Below are positions 17,078-24,229 of a DNA stretch of 59,023 bases, piece after piece (within the stretch, counting starts at the first letter, position 1; every line of letters begins with the position of its first letter). Made by a program: the position numbers and the translations under genes. The stretch is from contig NZ_NFIQ01000017.1 of assembly GCF_002159455.1 (NCBI RefSeq), positions 1-59,023 of the forward strand. Direction: 5' to 3'. The DNA is from Flavonifractor sp. An306 (GTDB taxonomy: Bacteria > Bacillota > Clostridia > Oscillospirales > Oscillospiraceae). The notes beneath the pieces are model-generated. The model made no database searches, was not told where the DNA came from, and saw only the letters and a list, made by a program, of their open reading frames with translations.

Positions 17078-17296
17078 TTTTGTTTGGCCGGCCGGACAGC
17101 ACCAATGTGTATGGGGAACCGTCCGGCGGTATCTTCCAGCACACCTTGGTGTGCGGTTATACCGCTGGATGGTTCGCTGGAGCGCAGCGAATACGACAAG
17201 CTTTTGCAGCCCGGCGGCGACTCGCGGCCGGGGACCAATTGAGGTCAGAGCCTGCTGCCCTGAAGGACCGGCATACAGCGCGTGAACCATACCCCC
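17078..17296 (-). ncRNA. Retron msr-msd non-coding RNA (predicted)
   Basis: Transcribed from the promoter at 17324-17297 towards the RT. On the minus strand the first half (17296-17200) holds several short hairpins, including TCAGGGC/GCTCTGA, GACC/GGTC and CCCGGC/GCCGGG, as expected for msr. A local hairpin TTCGCTG/CAGCGAA follows. The msd-like part is one long hairpin: arms 17175-17159 and 17132-17116 pair over 17 positions with two A-C mismatches, capped by GCACAC/GTGTGC. Candidate a1/a2 ends are GTATGG (17292-17287) and CCATAC (17114-17109), only six base pairs. The branching guanosine cannot be assigned. Boundaries are approximate. Confidence 0.72.
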
Positions 17297-17324
17297 ATTA
17301 TAACAACTGGGAGAGGGGTGTCAA
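17297..17324 (-). promoter_or_regulatory. Promoter of the retron operon
   Basis: On the minus strand TTGACA (17324-17319) and TATAAT (17302-17297) are separated by 16 bp: perfect hexamers. Transcription would start near 17290, at the 5' end of the predicted ncRNA. It is divergent from the promoter repeat at 17363-17424. Confidence 0.88.
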
Positions 17325-17362
17325 GCCGGGCCCCCGCAGATATTCCGGAAAACAACGGGAGC

Positions 17363-17424
17363 GCAAAAACAGATATCCGGGTAAAGTCAGCAGGTTTGGA
17401 ATACCATATGCCGGGGGGAATGTG
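17363..17424 (+). repeat. Conserved promoter repeat, copy 2 (upstream of Cys-rich protein)
   Basis: Ungapped match to 9261-9322: GATATCCGGG, AAAGTCAGCA, GTTTGGAA, CATATG and TGTGTTATAATC are shared. The extended -10 is TGTTATAAT. The gene it serves is the small Cys-rich protein at 17528. No cobalamin riboswitch follows this copy. Confidence 0.65.
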
Positions 17425-17527
17425 TTATAATCAAAGATGACAAACCTGACCATGGGGCGTGCCGCGGGGGGACAGAGGCGGTCTCCTGCCTGTGTGCCCT
17501 CTGGGACGGGAGAAAGGAGCCCTTGAA

Positions 17528-17815
17528 ATGGAAGAAAAAAAGCAACCGGAGCAGTACCGCTTTTTCTCCCACCGGCAGTGCGAGTATTTTCCCTGCCACC
17601 GGACGGAGCACCCGGAGGACTTTAACTGCCTGTTCTGCTATTGCCCCCTGTACGCGCTGGGGGACAAGTGCGGGGGGAACTTTAAGTATCTGGAAAACGG
17701 GATCAAGGACTGCAGCCAATGCCTGCTGCCCCACAGAAGGAACAGCTATGACTATGTGATCGGGAAGTATCCTGAGATTATGGAGCTGGCCCGCAGACCG
17801 AAGAATACGCCCTGA
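17528..17815 (+). CDS. Cysteine-rich small domain protein (putative metal-binding)
   Basis: 95 aa with eight cysteines in the pattern CEYFPC, CLFCYC, KCGG and CSQC, and a YEIMELARR-like helical tail. It resembles the Cys-rich small domain (PF04071-type), a probable metal-binding domain often found next to or fused with cobalamin biosynthesis genes; I recall this from family knowledge. AAAGGAG (17511-17517) lies ten bases before ATG 17528. The promoter repeat shared with the cobalamin-riboswitch transporter supports a role in cobalt or B12 homeostasis. A strong terminator follows. Confidence 0.78.
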   Translation: MEEKKQPEQYRFFSHRQCEYFPCHRTEHPEDFNCLFCYCPLYALGDKCGGNFKYLENGIKDCSQCLLPHRRNSYDYVIGKYPEIMELARRPKNTP

Positions 17816-17830
17816 CAGAACAGCAGGACA

Positions 17831-17870
17831 AAGGAGCCTGCCGCAGCATTGCGGCAGGCTCCTTTCTTTT
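17831..17870 (+). terminator. Intrinsic terminator
   Basis: AAGGAGCCTGCCGCA (17831-17845) pairs perfectly with 17850-17864, followed by TCTTTT. It ends the Cys-rich gene; on the minus strand the pyrimidine tail is weaker. Confidence 0.9.
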
Positions 17871-17921
17871 ATATGTGTGAAAAACAGCCGCGGGATGGAA
17901 CAGGGCCCTTTCCGTCCGCCG

Positions 17922-19205
17922 TTACCGCGGCTCATAGATGGAGCGGATCAGTGCCTTTATGTCCAGGGCCCCGTCGGTGACCGTCATGTAGTAGTTGATA
18001 TCTCCCATCAGCCAGGTGACGGTGGTGGAGCCCCTATTGCTGAAGATATAGTGGGTGACGTCGTGGTAGACGTACTCTTCCACCGGGGTGTCGTCTTTTT
18101 CGTAGATGGTGTCGGAATCGCCAATGAACAGGCCAAAAACCAGATTCTCCTCGCCCCGGACATAGAGCTGGGACCAGTGTATGAAATTGGTGACTGGATC
18201 CTTGAAGAAATTGGACTGGCACGGTACAAATCCCAACGGGATCTTGGGGCAGTACAGGCTCTGGCCCTCCTGCACCAGGAGGTTCTGGATCCGTTCCCGG
18301 TTCTGGTCGTGCTGGGAGAAGGGGATGGAGTCGATAATGGCCTTGATTTCCTCCCTGGTGAGCGCGCCGCTGAGCATGATCATATAGGTTCCGTCATAAG
18401 CGGTGGCGGTCAGAGTGTCCAGATTGGAGAGGATATAAAATGTCCATCCGTTGTGGACATACTCCTCCACAGGCGTGTCGTCCTTTTCAAAGGTGCCGAC
18501 AGAGGTTTGGGGCTGCATGTATTGTATGATGGTCACAGAATAGTTTCTGTCCTCCCCAAAGTAGGACATATTTGCGGAGATGCTGTTATAAAGCTCGGTG
18601 ATCTTTACGGCGCCGGGGGAAAAGCCCTCAGGACACCAGGTGGGGAACAGGCCGTCCAGCCCCACCGCCTGGAGAATGGACTGCTGCTGCGTGGGGAGCT
18701 CCGGGTCTGCGCCGGCGTTGGAGGCGTCGTTGGGGTTCGTGGGGACAAAATGGAAGGTCTCGTCCGTCCACATGGCAAAGGCGCCAAAAAGATCCACGCC
18801 GGCGGCCTGAGCCGCCATCCCGCCCAAAAGGAGGGCGGCCAGCACAGCGGCCAGCACGGCCAGCCGCCTCCAGCGCCGGGGCCGGACGGAGGTGGGGGAA
18901 GTCTGCTCTGCCGACGCCGGAGTGTCGCCGCTGTCGTCCCAGTCGTATAGGGAGCGGCCGTCGGCACAGGGGCGGTACTGGGTCTGAAACCGCTCCCAGG
19001 CGGCGTCCGGATCGGATGGCCCGTTTCGTTTGGCCAGTAGATCGGCGATATACAAAATGGCGTCCAGATCAGACCCGCTCTCATCCGAAGCCTGGAAATC
19101 CAGACGAAGAATCTGCTCCAGCTCCGCTGTACTCATCTGGTCATAGTGGGAATAGTCCCGCTTTTTGCTCTGTTCCGGTACGGACACCGCGCTCCCTCCT
19201 TTCAT
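17922..19205 (-). CDS. DUF4367-type membrane protein, putative anti-sigma factor (copy A)
   Basis: 427 aa. The N-terminal cytoplasmic region (about 100 residues, STAELEQILRLDFQ) is followed by one membrane helix (LAVLAAVLAALLLGGMAA, about 115-133). The extracellular part contains two related units, each with a EKDDTPVEEYV segment followed by an aromatic YILSN/YIFSN strand, as in DUF4367 proteins that accompany ECF sigma factors. It lies downstream of the sigma gene at 19246-19740 and probably inhibits it. GGAGG precedes ATG 19205. A close paralogue is at 19860-21146. Confidence 0.8.
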   Translation of the reverse strand: MKGGSAVSVPEQSKKRDYSHYDQMSTAELEQILRLDFQASDESGSDLDAILYIADLLAKRNGPSDPDAAWERFQTQYRPCADGRSLYDWDDSGDTPASAEQTSPTSVRPRRWRRLAVLAAVLAALLLGGMAAQAAGVDLFGAFAMWTDETFHFVPTNPNDASNAGADPELPTQQQSILQAVGLDGLFPTWCPEGFSPGAVKITELYNSISANMSYFGEDRNYSVTIIQYMQPQTSVGTFEKDDTPVEEYVHNGWTFYILSNLDTLTATAYDGTYMIMLSGALTREEIKAIIDSIPFSQHDQNRERIQNLLVQEGQSLYCPKIPLGFVPCQSNFFKDPVTNFIHWSQLYVRGEENLVFGLFIGDSDTIYEKDDTPVEEYVYHDVTHYIFSNRGSTTVTWLMGDINYYMTVTDGALDIKALIRSIYEPR

Positions 19206-19245
19206 AGGGTTTATGTACGGGATGGCTGTATTGGGGACATGGCGG

Positions 19246-19740
19246 TCAGGGATCAGAGAGTTTCCGTTTCAAATGGGCACGCAGCCGCTGGATACGCTTC
19301 TTGCAGGCCTCCACCGTGATCCCCCGCTCCTGGGCGGCCTCCAGCATGGTGCAGCCGTCCAGCACAACCCGCTTGAGCAGCTGAAAATCCGCATGGGCGG
19401 CCAGGTCCCCATAGAGAAGCTCCACATCCTCCTCGTCATAGACCAGCAGCTCCTCCAGGCGCTCGGTCTGCAGGGACTGCATGATCAGCCGGCTGGCGGC
19501 GGCCCGGTGGCGCTGCATGTTCCGCATGACATTCTGGAGGGTCCGCATCAGCCAGCCCTGGGGGTTTTCGTGCCGCAGGGTGGTCTCTGCTTTGACGCAA
19601 AAGATACAGAAGGTATCCTGCACCGCTTCCTCCGCCAGGCTCCGGTCTCCCAGAACGCTGGAGGCGTAGGCAATCATCCGCCCGTACATTTCCTGGTATA
19701 GAGTTGTAATCGGCCCTTCATCCGGTATGGAATTGCCCAC
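19246..19740 (-). CDS. ECF-type RNA polymerase sigma factor
   Basis: 164 aa. Region 2 (LYQEMYGRMIAYASSVLGDRSLAEEAVQDTF) and region 4 (LKRVVLDGCTMLEAAQERGITVEACKKRIQRLRAHLKRKL) are both visible. GTG 19740 is chosen because AGGTGG lies seven bases upstream and it places region 2 at the usual distance; a longer frame to 19923 adds non-homologous sequence. It sits between two paralogous putative anti-sigma genes on the same strand. It would direct transcription in response to an extracellular signal; the target promoter is not identified. Confidence 0.85.
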   Translation of the reverse strand: MGNSIPDEGPITTLYQEMYGRMIAYASSVLGDRSLAEEAVQDTFCIFCVKAETTLRHENPQGWLMRTLQNVMRNMQRHRAAASRLIMQSLQTERLEELLVYDEEDVELLYGDLAAHADFQLLKRVVLDGCTMLEAAQERGITVEACKKRIQRLRAHLKRKLSDP

Positions 19741-19859
19741 GGTTTCACCACCTGTATCGCGCCATTTCCCGGCTGCTCCGGGAAGACCGCTGGGATTTGA
19801 TCGGTAACATTCATTATAAGGTTTCTTGGCATATCTTGCAAGAGACTCCTGCGCCTGCG

Positions 19860-21146
19860 CTACTCCGACGCATAGATGGAGCGGAGCAGCTGCTTGATGT
19901 CCACGGTTGCGTCGGTAACCCACATGTAGTATTCTGTATCTTCCACCATCCAGACGGCGGTGGCGGTACCCTCGTTGCCGAAAATGTAGTGGGTGATCCC
20001 TTGGTAGACGTACTCCTCCACCGGCCCATCATCCTTTGAGTAATGGGCCCAGGGGGAGCCGTGGTATATGGTCAGACCGAACGTCAGGTACTCCTCCCCC
20101 CGTATATAGGACTCGCTCCAGTCGGCGTCAAAGTTGGGTGGTATGACAAAATAGCTGCAGCTATATGGAAAGAAGCCCTCTGGAATCTGGGGGAAATACA
20201 GAGATTGGCCCACCTGAGCCAGATCGGCCTGGATCTGCACCCGGTACTGGGCAAAGTTGGGGCTGGGAATGGCGTTGAGGACGGTCTTGAGCTCTTCCCT
20301 GGTCAGCGCACCAGCCACCGTGACCATGAATTCCCCGTTATAGGTGGTGGCGGTCAGGGTGTCCTCATTGGAGAGGATATAGAACGTCTGGTCGTTGTGC
20401 TCATACGCCTCCACGGGCGTGTCGTCCTTTTCAAAGGTGCCGGTATTGTCGGTGGGCTGGATAAAATGATCAATCCAGACTGTGTAGCTCCTGTACGCTC
20501 CGGAGAACGTCACGTCTGCGGATACACGGTCGTTCAGGGTGGAAACGTTCAGTTTCCCCGGGTGAAAGCCCTCCAGATACGATATGGGGAAGCGATCTTC
20601 CATCCCCAGCTCCCGGAGCTGGGACCGGAGCCGCCGGAGCGCCTTCTCGTCTGTGCTGGAGCTGGAGGCAGCGCCGGCATCTGCGGAAACAAAGCGGAAG
20701 GTCTCATCCGCCCACTGGGCGAATTGTCCGGGAATGTCTGCGCCGGAGGGCCAGGCCGCCATCCCGCCCAGGAGGAGAGCTGCCAGGACGACGGCCAGCA
20801 CAGCCAGCTGCCTCCCGTGCCGGGGCCGGACAGAGCCGGGGGGCGTCTGCTCCGCCGCCGGGGCGCCGCCGCTGTCGTCCCAGTCGTACAGGGAGCGGCC
20901 GTCGGCACAGGGGCGGTACTGGGTCTGAAACCGCTCCCAGGCGGCGTCCGGTTCAAATGGCCCGTTTCGATTGGCCAGCAGACCGGCGATATAGAAAATG
21001 GCGTCTGGATCAGACGCTTGCCCGTCCGAAGTCTGGAAATCCAGACGAAGAATCTGTTCCAGCTCCGCCGTGCTCATCCGGTCATAGTGGGAATAGTCCC
21101 GCTTTTTGCTCTGTTCCGGTACGGACACCGCACTCCCTCCTTTCAT
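19860..21146 (-). CDS. DUF4367-type membrane protein, putative anti-sigma factor (copy B)
   Basis: 428 aa paralogue of the protein at 17922-19205. The first 110 residues are nearly identical (MKGGSAVSVPEQSKKRDYSH shared), as are the membrane helix and the two extracellular units (EKDDTPVEAYEH; SKDDGPVEEYVYQ). The middle region has diverged strongly (PTNPNDASN in copy A versus SADAGAASSSST here). Similarity extends about 50 bp upstream of the start codon and breaks at the sigma-gene stop in copy A. It arose by tandem duplication without a second sigma gene. It may bind the same sigma factor with a different sensor. Confidence 0.8.
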   Translation of the reverse strand: MKGGSAVSVPEQSKKRDYSHYDRMSTAELEQILRLDFQTSDGQASDPDAIFYIAGLLANRNGPFEPDAAWERFQTQYRPCADGRSLYDWDDSGGAPAAEQTPPGSVRPRHGRQLAVLAVVLAALLLGGMAAWPSGADIPGQFAQWADETFRFVSADAGAASSSSTDEKALRRLRSQLRELGMEDRFPISYLEGFHPGKLNVSTLNDRVSADVTFSGAYRSYTVWIDHFIQPTDNTGTFEKDDTPVEAYEHNDQTFYILSNEDTLTATTYNGEFMVTVAGALTREELKTVLNAIPSPNFAQYRVQIQADLAQVGQSLYFPQIPEGFFPYSCSYFVIPPNFDADWSESYIRGEEYLTFGLTIYHGSPWAHYSKDDGPVEEYVYQGITHYIFGNEGTATAVWMVEDTEYYMWVTDATVDIKQLLRSIYASE

Positions 21147-21200
21147 ATGGTTTATGTATGAAATGGACGCATCGGGGACATGGCGGGCAGAGAAAAGATG

Positions 21201-21234
21201 TGCCGGGCAGGAAAGCTGTGCTTCCTGCCCGGCA
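21201..21234 (-). terminator. Intrinsic terminator of the DUF3829 lipoprotein gene
   Basis: TGCCGGGCAGGAA (21201-21213) pairs with TTCCTGCCCGGCA (21222-21234). On the minus strand it is followed by CATCTTTTCTC; on the plus strand by TGTGTTTTT. It separates the lipoprotein from anti-sigma copy B. Confidence 0.8.
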
Positions 21235-21275
21235 TGTGTTTTTCTCTGGGTTGGGTAAAAGCTGATCCGCGCTTC

Positions 21276-22316
21276 TTACACGAAGCTGGTGTTATACTGG
21301 TCAATCAGCTCGGAGACGGCGGTATAGAACTGCTCGTAGCTCTGGCTGTAGTCCGCCTGGCTCCGGGCCTCCTCCATGAAAGCGGCAATGGCCGTATTCA
21401 CGTCGGCAATGGCGGTGGTAAAGTTGTCCCGGTACGTGTCGGACCAGTACTCATCGGAGCTCCAGCTGTACACCTTCTCCACCTGCTCCGGGTCCTCCAT
21501 CGCCGCGGTGAGGTTGGCGTAGGCCTCCTGATACTGGGTATAGAGGCTCTCCAGGTTGGTCATATCCAGAGCCGGCAGAGACTCCGCGTTTTCCACCTGG
21601 GCCCAGACGTCGGCGTCCATCTCACCGCAGATATTGGTGATCATACGGCTGTAGAGGGCAATGTTCATGCCCTCGGCCTCCAGGCGGTCCAGCTCCAGCT
21701 GCTCGGTTTCCTGATCCAGAACCTGCATGGACTCCACAAAGGGCCAGGCGGCCTGGTCAAAGGGACCCACAGCCTCATAAATCTGGGCGTGCAGCTGAGC
21801 GGCCTGGGCCATATTGTCATCCACATAGCGGTCAAAGGACAGGTAGTCGGACAGCTCTCCCAGAGCGTCGCACATATCAGAATAGGGCTGCTCCAGCTCC
21901 AGCAGCAGGGCGTCCTGCTCGGGGTAGACGGGCTCCTCATCGCTGTAATCCAGAGCCGTGTTCATGATGATGTTCAGGGGGATATAGTTGTAGAACACAT
22001 CCTCCAGCATGCTGTAATCCATGCCTTCCACCAGGGCAAACTCCGGCTGATCCTGCACCACGGTGAAATAGGCGGCCAGCATGCCGTCCATCTCATAGAT
22101 ATCGCTCATCACATCGGAGTAGGCGTTGTATTTTCTGAAATCCGTGCTCTCGGTGGGGGTGGGGGATACGCTTTCGGCGGGGAGAGGGCTGCCGTCGGGA
22201 GCGCCGCTGTTGTCCGCCGCCGGCGTTCCACCGGTGCATCCGGACAGGAGCAGGCCGGCCGTCAACAGCAGTGCGCTCAGGCGCATGAGGGGAAATCTTC
22301 TTCCGGTCTGAGTCAT
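21276..22316 (-). CDS. DUF3829 (YiiG-like) lipoprotein
   Basis: 346 aa. Signal peptide LSALLLTAGLLLSGCTGG with lipobox LSGC, then a Pro/Ser/Thr linker. The body is alpha-helical and acidic, beginning RKYNAYSDVMSDIYEM, as in YiiG/DUF3829 surface lipoproteins of unknown function. ATG 22316 (MTQTGRR) is preferred over an upstream frame opening because AAGGAAG lies just before it. It is monocistronic with its own terminator. It lies next to the sigma/anti-sigma group but is transcribed separately. Confidence 0.8.
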   Translation of the reverse strand: MTQTGRRFPLMRLSALLLTAGLLLSGCTGGTPAADNSGAPDGSPLPAESVSPTPTESTDFRKYNAYSDVMSDIYEMDGMLAAYFTVVQDQPEFALVEGMDYSMLEDVFYNYIPLNIIMNTALDYSDEEPVYPEQDALLLELEQPYSDMCDALGELSDYLSFDRYVDDNMAQAAQLHAQIYEAVGPFDQAAWPFVESMQVLDQETEQLELDRLEAEGMNIALYSRMITNICGEMDADVWAQVENAESLPALDMTNLESLYTQYQEAYANLTAAMEDPEQVEKVYSWSSDEYWSDTYRDNFTTAIADVNTAIAAFMEEARSQADYSQSYEQFYTAVSELIDQYNTSFV

Positions 22317-22792
22317 TACCAATTCTTCCTTTCTTTTATGGCTCTCTTTTCTTTGCGCGCCTGCTCCGCGGCCGGGGCCGGGGGCAAGGCAAAAATGTGG
22401 AACACTAAAATATGTAATCGGCGGGATTGCGCCTGCGCTTAAGAGCCTGGCCCCCAATATTTCCAGGCGGACCGGCCGGATATCGGGTCCGCCTGCTCTG
22501 GTTGTGTGGAAATCAACAGCCCGTCTTTGGACAGACGGGCTGGCGGATTTTGCATAAAGTGATGCATAAAAATTCTATTTAGCTGTAGCGGAGTTTTGCC
22601 TCTGCGGACGTGTGAGAGGCGCATATATGGTCAAAAAAAGGGGGGAACGGGGGTTCAGCCGGCGCTATGCACCTGATAAAAAGGCGGCATGGACAGATGG
22701 CGCGGGGGCATGCCGCCGTTGGCCATGCACTTATTTTCGCTTGGAAATGAATCGCCCTGTATTTTCCAGAAACCAGAAATATGGACTTGGTG
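22317..22792. other. Non-coding interval with three stable hairpins
   Basis: No convincing gene. Three hairpins are visible: CAGGCGGACC (22464-22473)/GGTCCGCCTG (22486-22495); CAGCCCGTCT (22517-22526)/AGACGGGCTG (22533-22542); and GGCGGCATG (22683-22691)/CATGCCGCC (22709-22717). The last is followed on the minus strand by TTTTTATC, so it looks like a minus-strand terminator although no minus-strand gene lies upstream. A 64-codon frame at 22612-22806 lacks a ribosome site and family features. Confidence 0.5.
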
Positions 22793-22841
22793 TTGACAAA
22801 TTATGAACTGAGTATTGACAAATTATGAACGTCTGTTATTA
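22793..22841 (+). promoter_or_regulatory. Tandem repeat promoter/operator of the DUF3798 transporter operon
   Basis: TTGACAAATTATGAAC occurs twice, at 22793-22808 and 22815-22830, exactly 22 bp apart. The second TTGACA (22815-22820) with TATTAT 16 bp later makes a promoter. Exact 16-bp repeats spaced by about two helical turns over the -35 suggest two operator sites on one DNA face. Confidence 0.6.
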
Positions 22842-22887
22842 TTATACATATAGCCTCGGCAAGCTTTGCCGAAAATTGGAGGTATGT

Positions 22888-24141
22888 ATGAAAAAAGCAA
22901 TCAGTATCCTGCTGTCGGCAGCCATGCTGCTGGCCCTGGCCGCCTGCGGTAACGGCGGCAATCCCTCCGGCGCGCAGAACAGCACTGCCCCCCAGGGCAG
23001 CGAGGCCCCTTCCGGCTCTGAGGCCGGCGACACCTTTAAGATCGGCATTGTGACCGGCACCGTCTCCCAGTCCGAGGACGACCGCCGGGGCGCCGAGGCC
23101 TTCCAGGCCATGTACGGCGAGGACCGTGTGGTTCTGGCCACCTATCCTGACAACTTCACCGATGAGGTGGAGACCACCATCCAAAAGATCGCCGGTCTGG
23201 CCGACGACCCCGACATCAAGGCCATCGTCGTCAACCAGGCTGTCCCCGGCACCACCGAGGCCTTCCGTCAGGTCAAGGAGCGCCGCCCCGACATCATCTG
23301 CATCGCCGGTGAGTCCCACGAGGACCTGCCCGAGATCGGCTCCGCCGCCGACCTGGTGTGCAACAACGACTTCGTGGCCCGCGGCTACCTGATCATCCGC
23401 ACCGCCCATGAGCTGGGCTGTACCGACTTCGTGCACATCTCCTTCCCCCGCCACATGGCTTATGAGACCATGAGCCGCCGCGTGGCCGTCATGCAGAAGG
23501 CCTGCGAGGAGTTCGGCATGGAGTTCCATCAGGAGACCGCCCCCGATCCCACCTCTGACGTGGGCGTGGCCGGCGCTCAGGCCTACATCCTGGAGAAGGT
23601 GCCCGAGTGGGTCCAGAAGTACGGCACCGAGACCGCTTACTTCTGCACCAACGACGCCCACACCGAGCCCCTGCTGAAGCAGCTGTTTGAGTACGGCGGC
23701 TACTTCATCGAGGCCGACCTGCCCTCTCCTCTGATGGGCTACCCCGGCGCTCTGGGTCTGGACCTGACCGAGGAGGCCGGCGACTTTGAGAAGATCCTGG
23801 CCAAGGTGGAGTCCGCCGTGGTCGAGGCCGGCGGCGCCGGCCGGTTCGGCACCTGGGCCTACTCCTACGGCTACACCACTTCCGCCGGTCTGGCCCAGCA
23901 CGCCATGAACGTCATCAACGGCGAGAGCGACCTGACCGATATGGACGATATCGCCAAGGCCTACGAGGTGTTCTCTCCCGGCGCCGAGTGGAACGGCTCC
24001 GGCTACACCAACGCCACCACCGGCGTCAAGTCCGAGAACATCTTCCTGGTGTACCAGGATACCTACATCATGGGTGATCCCGGCTACTACATGGGTTCCA
24101 CCGAGGTTGAGGTGCCCGAGGAGTACTTCACCACCGCCTGA
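22888..24141 (+). CDS. DUF3798 ABC transporter substrate-binding lipoprotein
   Basis: 417 aa. Signal peptide with lipobox LALAACGN (about residues 14-21) and a Ser/Gly-rich linker. The fold is a periplasmic-binding-protein type I: FKIGIVTGTVSQSEDDRRGAE, AIVVNQAVPGT and GAQAYILEKVPEW resemble DUF3798 (PF12683). The substrate is unknown. ATG 22888 follows GGAGGTATGT; the frame opens earlier at 22825 but without a site. Codon use is unusually uniform (GCC, GGC, ACC), consistent with high expression. A terminator follows before the ATPase gene. Confidence 0.83.
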   Translation: MKKAISILLSAAMLLALAACGNGGNPSGAQNSTAPQGSEAPSGSEAGDTFKIGIVTGTVSQSEDDRRGAEAFQAMYGEDRVVLATYPDNFTDEVETTIQKIAGLADDPDIKAIVVNQAVPGTTEAFRQVKERRPDIICIAGESHEDLPEIGSAADLVCNNDFVARGYLIIRTAHELGCTDFVHISFPRHMAYETMSRRVAVMQKACEEFGMEFHQETAPDPTSDVGVAGAQAYILEKVPEWVQKYGTETAYFCTNDAHTEPLLKQLFEYGGYFIEADLPSPLMGYPGALGLDLTEEAGDFEKILAKVESAVVEAGGAGRFGTWAYSYGYTTSAGLAQHAMNVINGESDLTDMDDIAKAYEVFSPGAEWNGSGYTNATTGVKSENIFLVYQDTYIMGDPGYYMGSTEVEVPEEYFTTA

Positions 24142-24165
24142 TCTATTTCTCCGATGGTTCATTCA

Positions 24166-24203
24166 AACAGCAGGGGAAGGAGTTCCTTCCCCTGCTGTTT
24201 TCA
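24166..24203 (+). terminator. Terminator/attenuator between binding protein and ATPase genes
   Basis: AACAGCAGGGGAAGGA (24166-24181) pairs with 24184-24199, followed by TTTTC. It probably reduces readthrough so that the binding protein is made in excess over the membrane parts. The same arrangement recurs at 53542-53587. Confidence 0.85.
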
Positions 24204-24229
24204 AAGCGTGAGAGGAGTAGAAAAACACT

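Noticed and set aside
22612-22806. 64-codon frame MRGAYMVKKRGERGF...
   Set aside because: No ribosome binding site, hairpin inside the frame, and it runs into the tandem promoter repeat.
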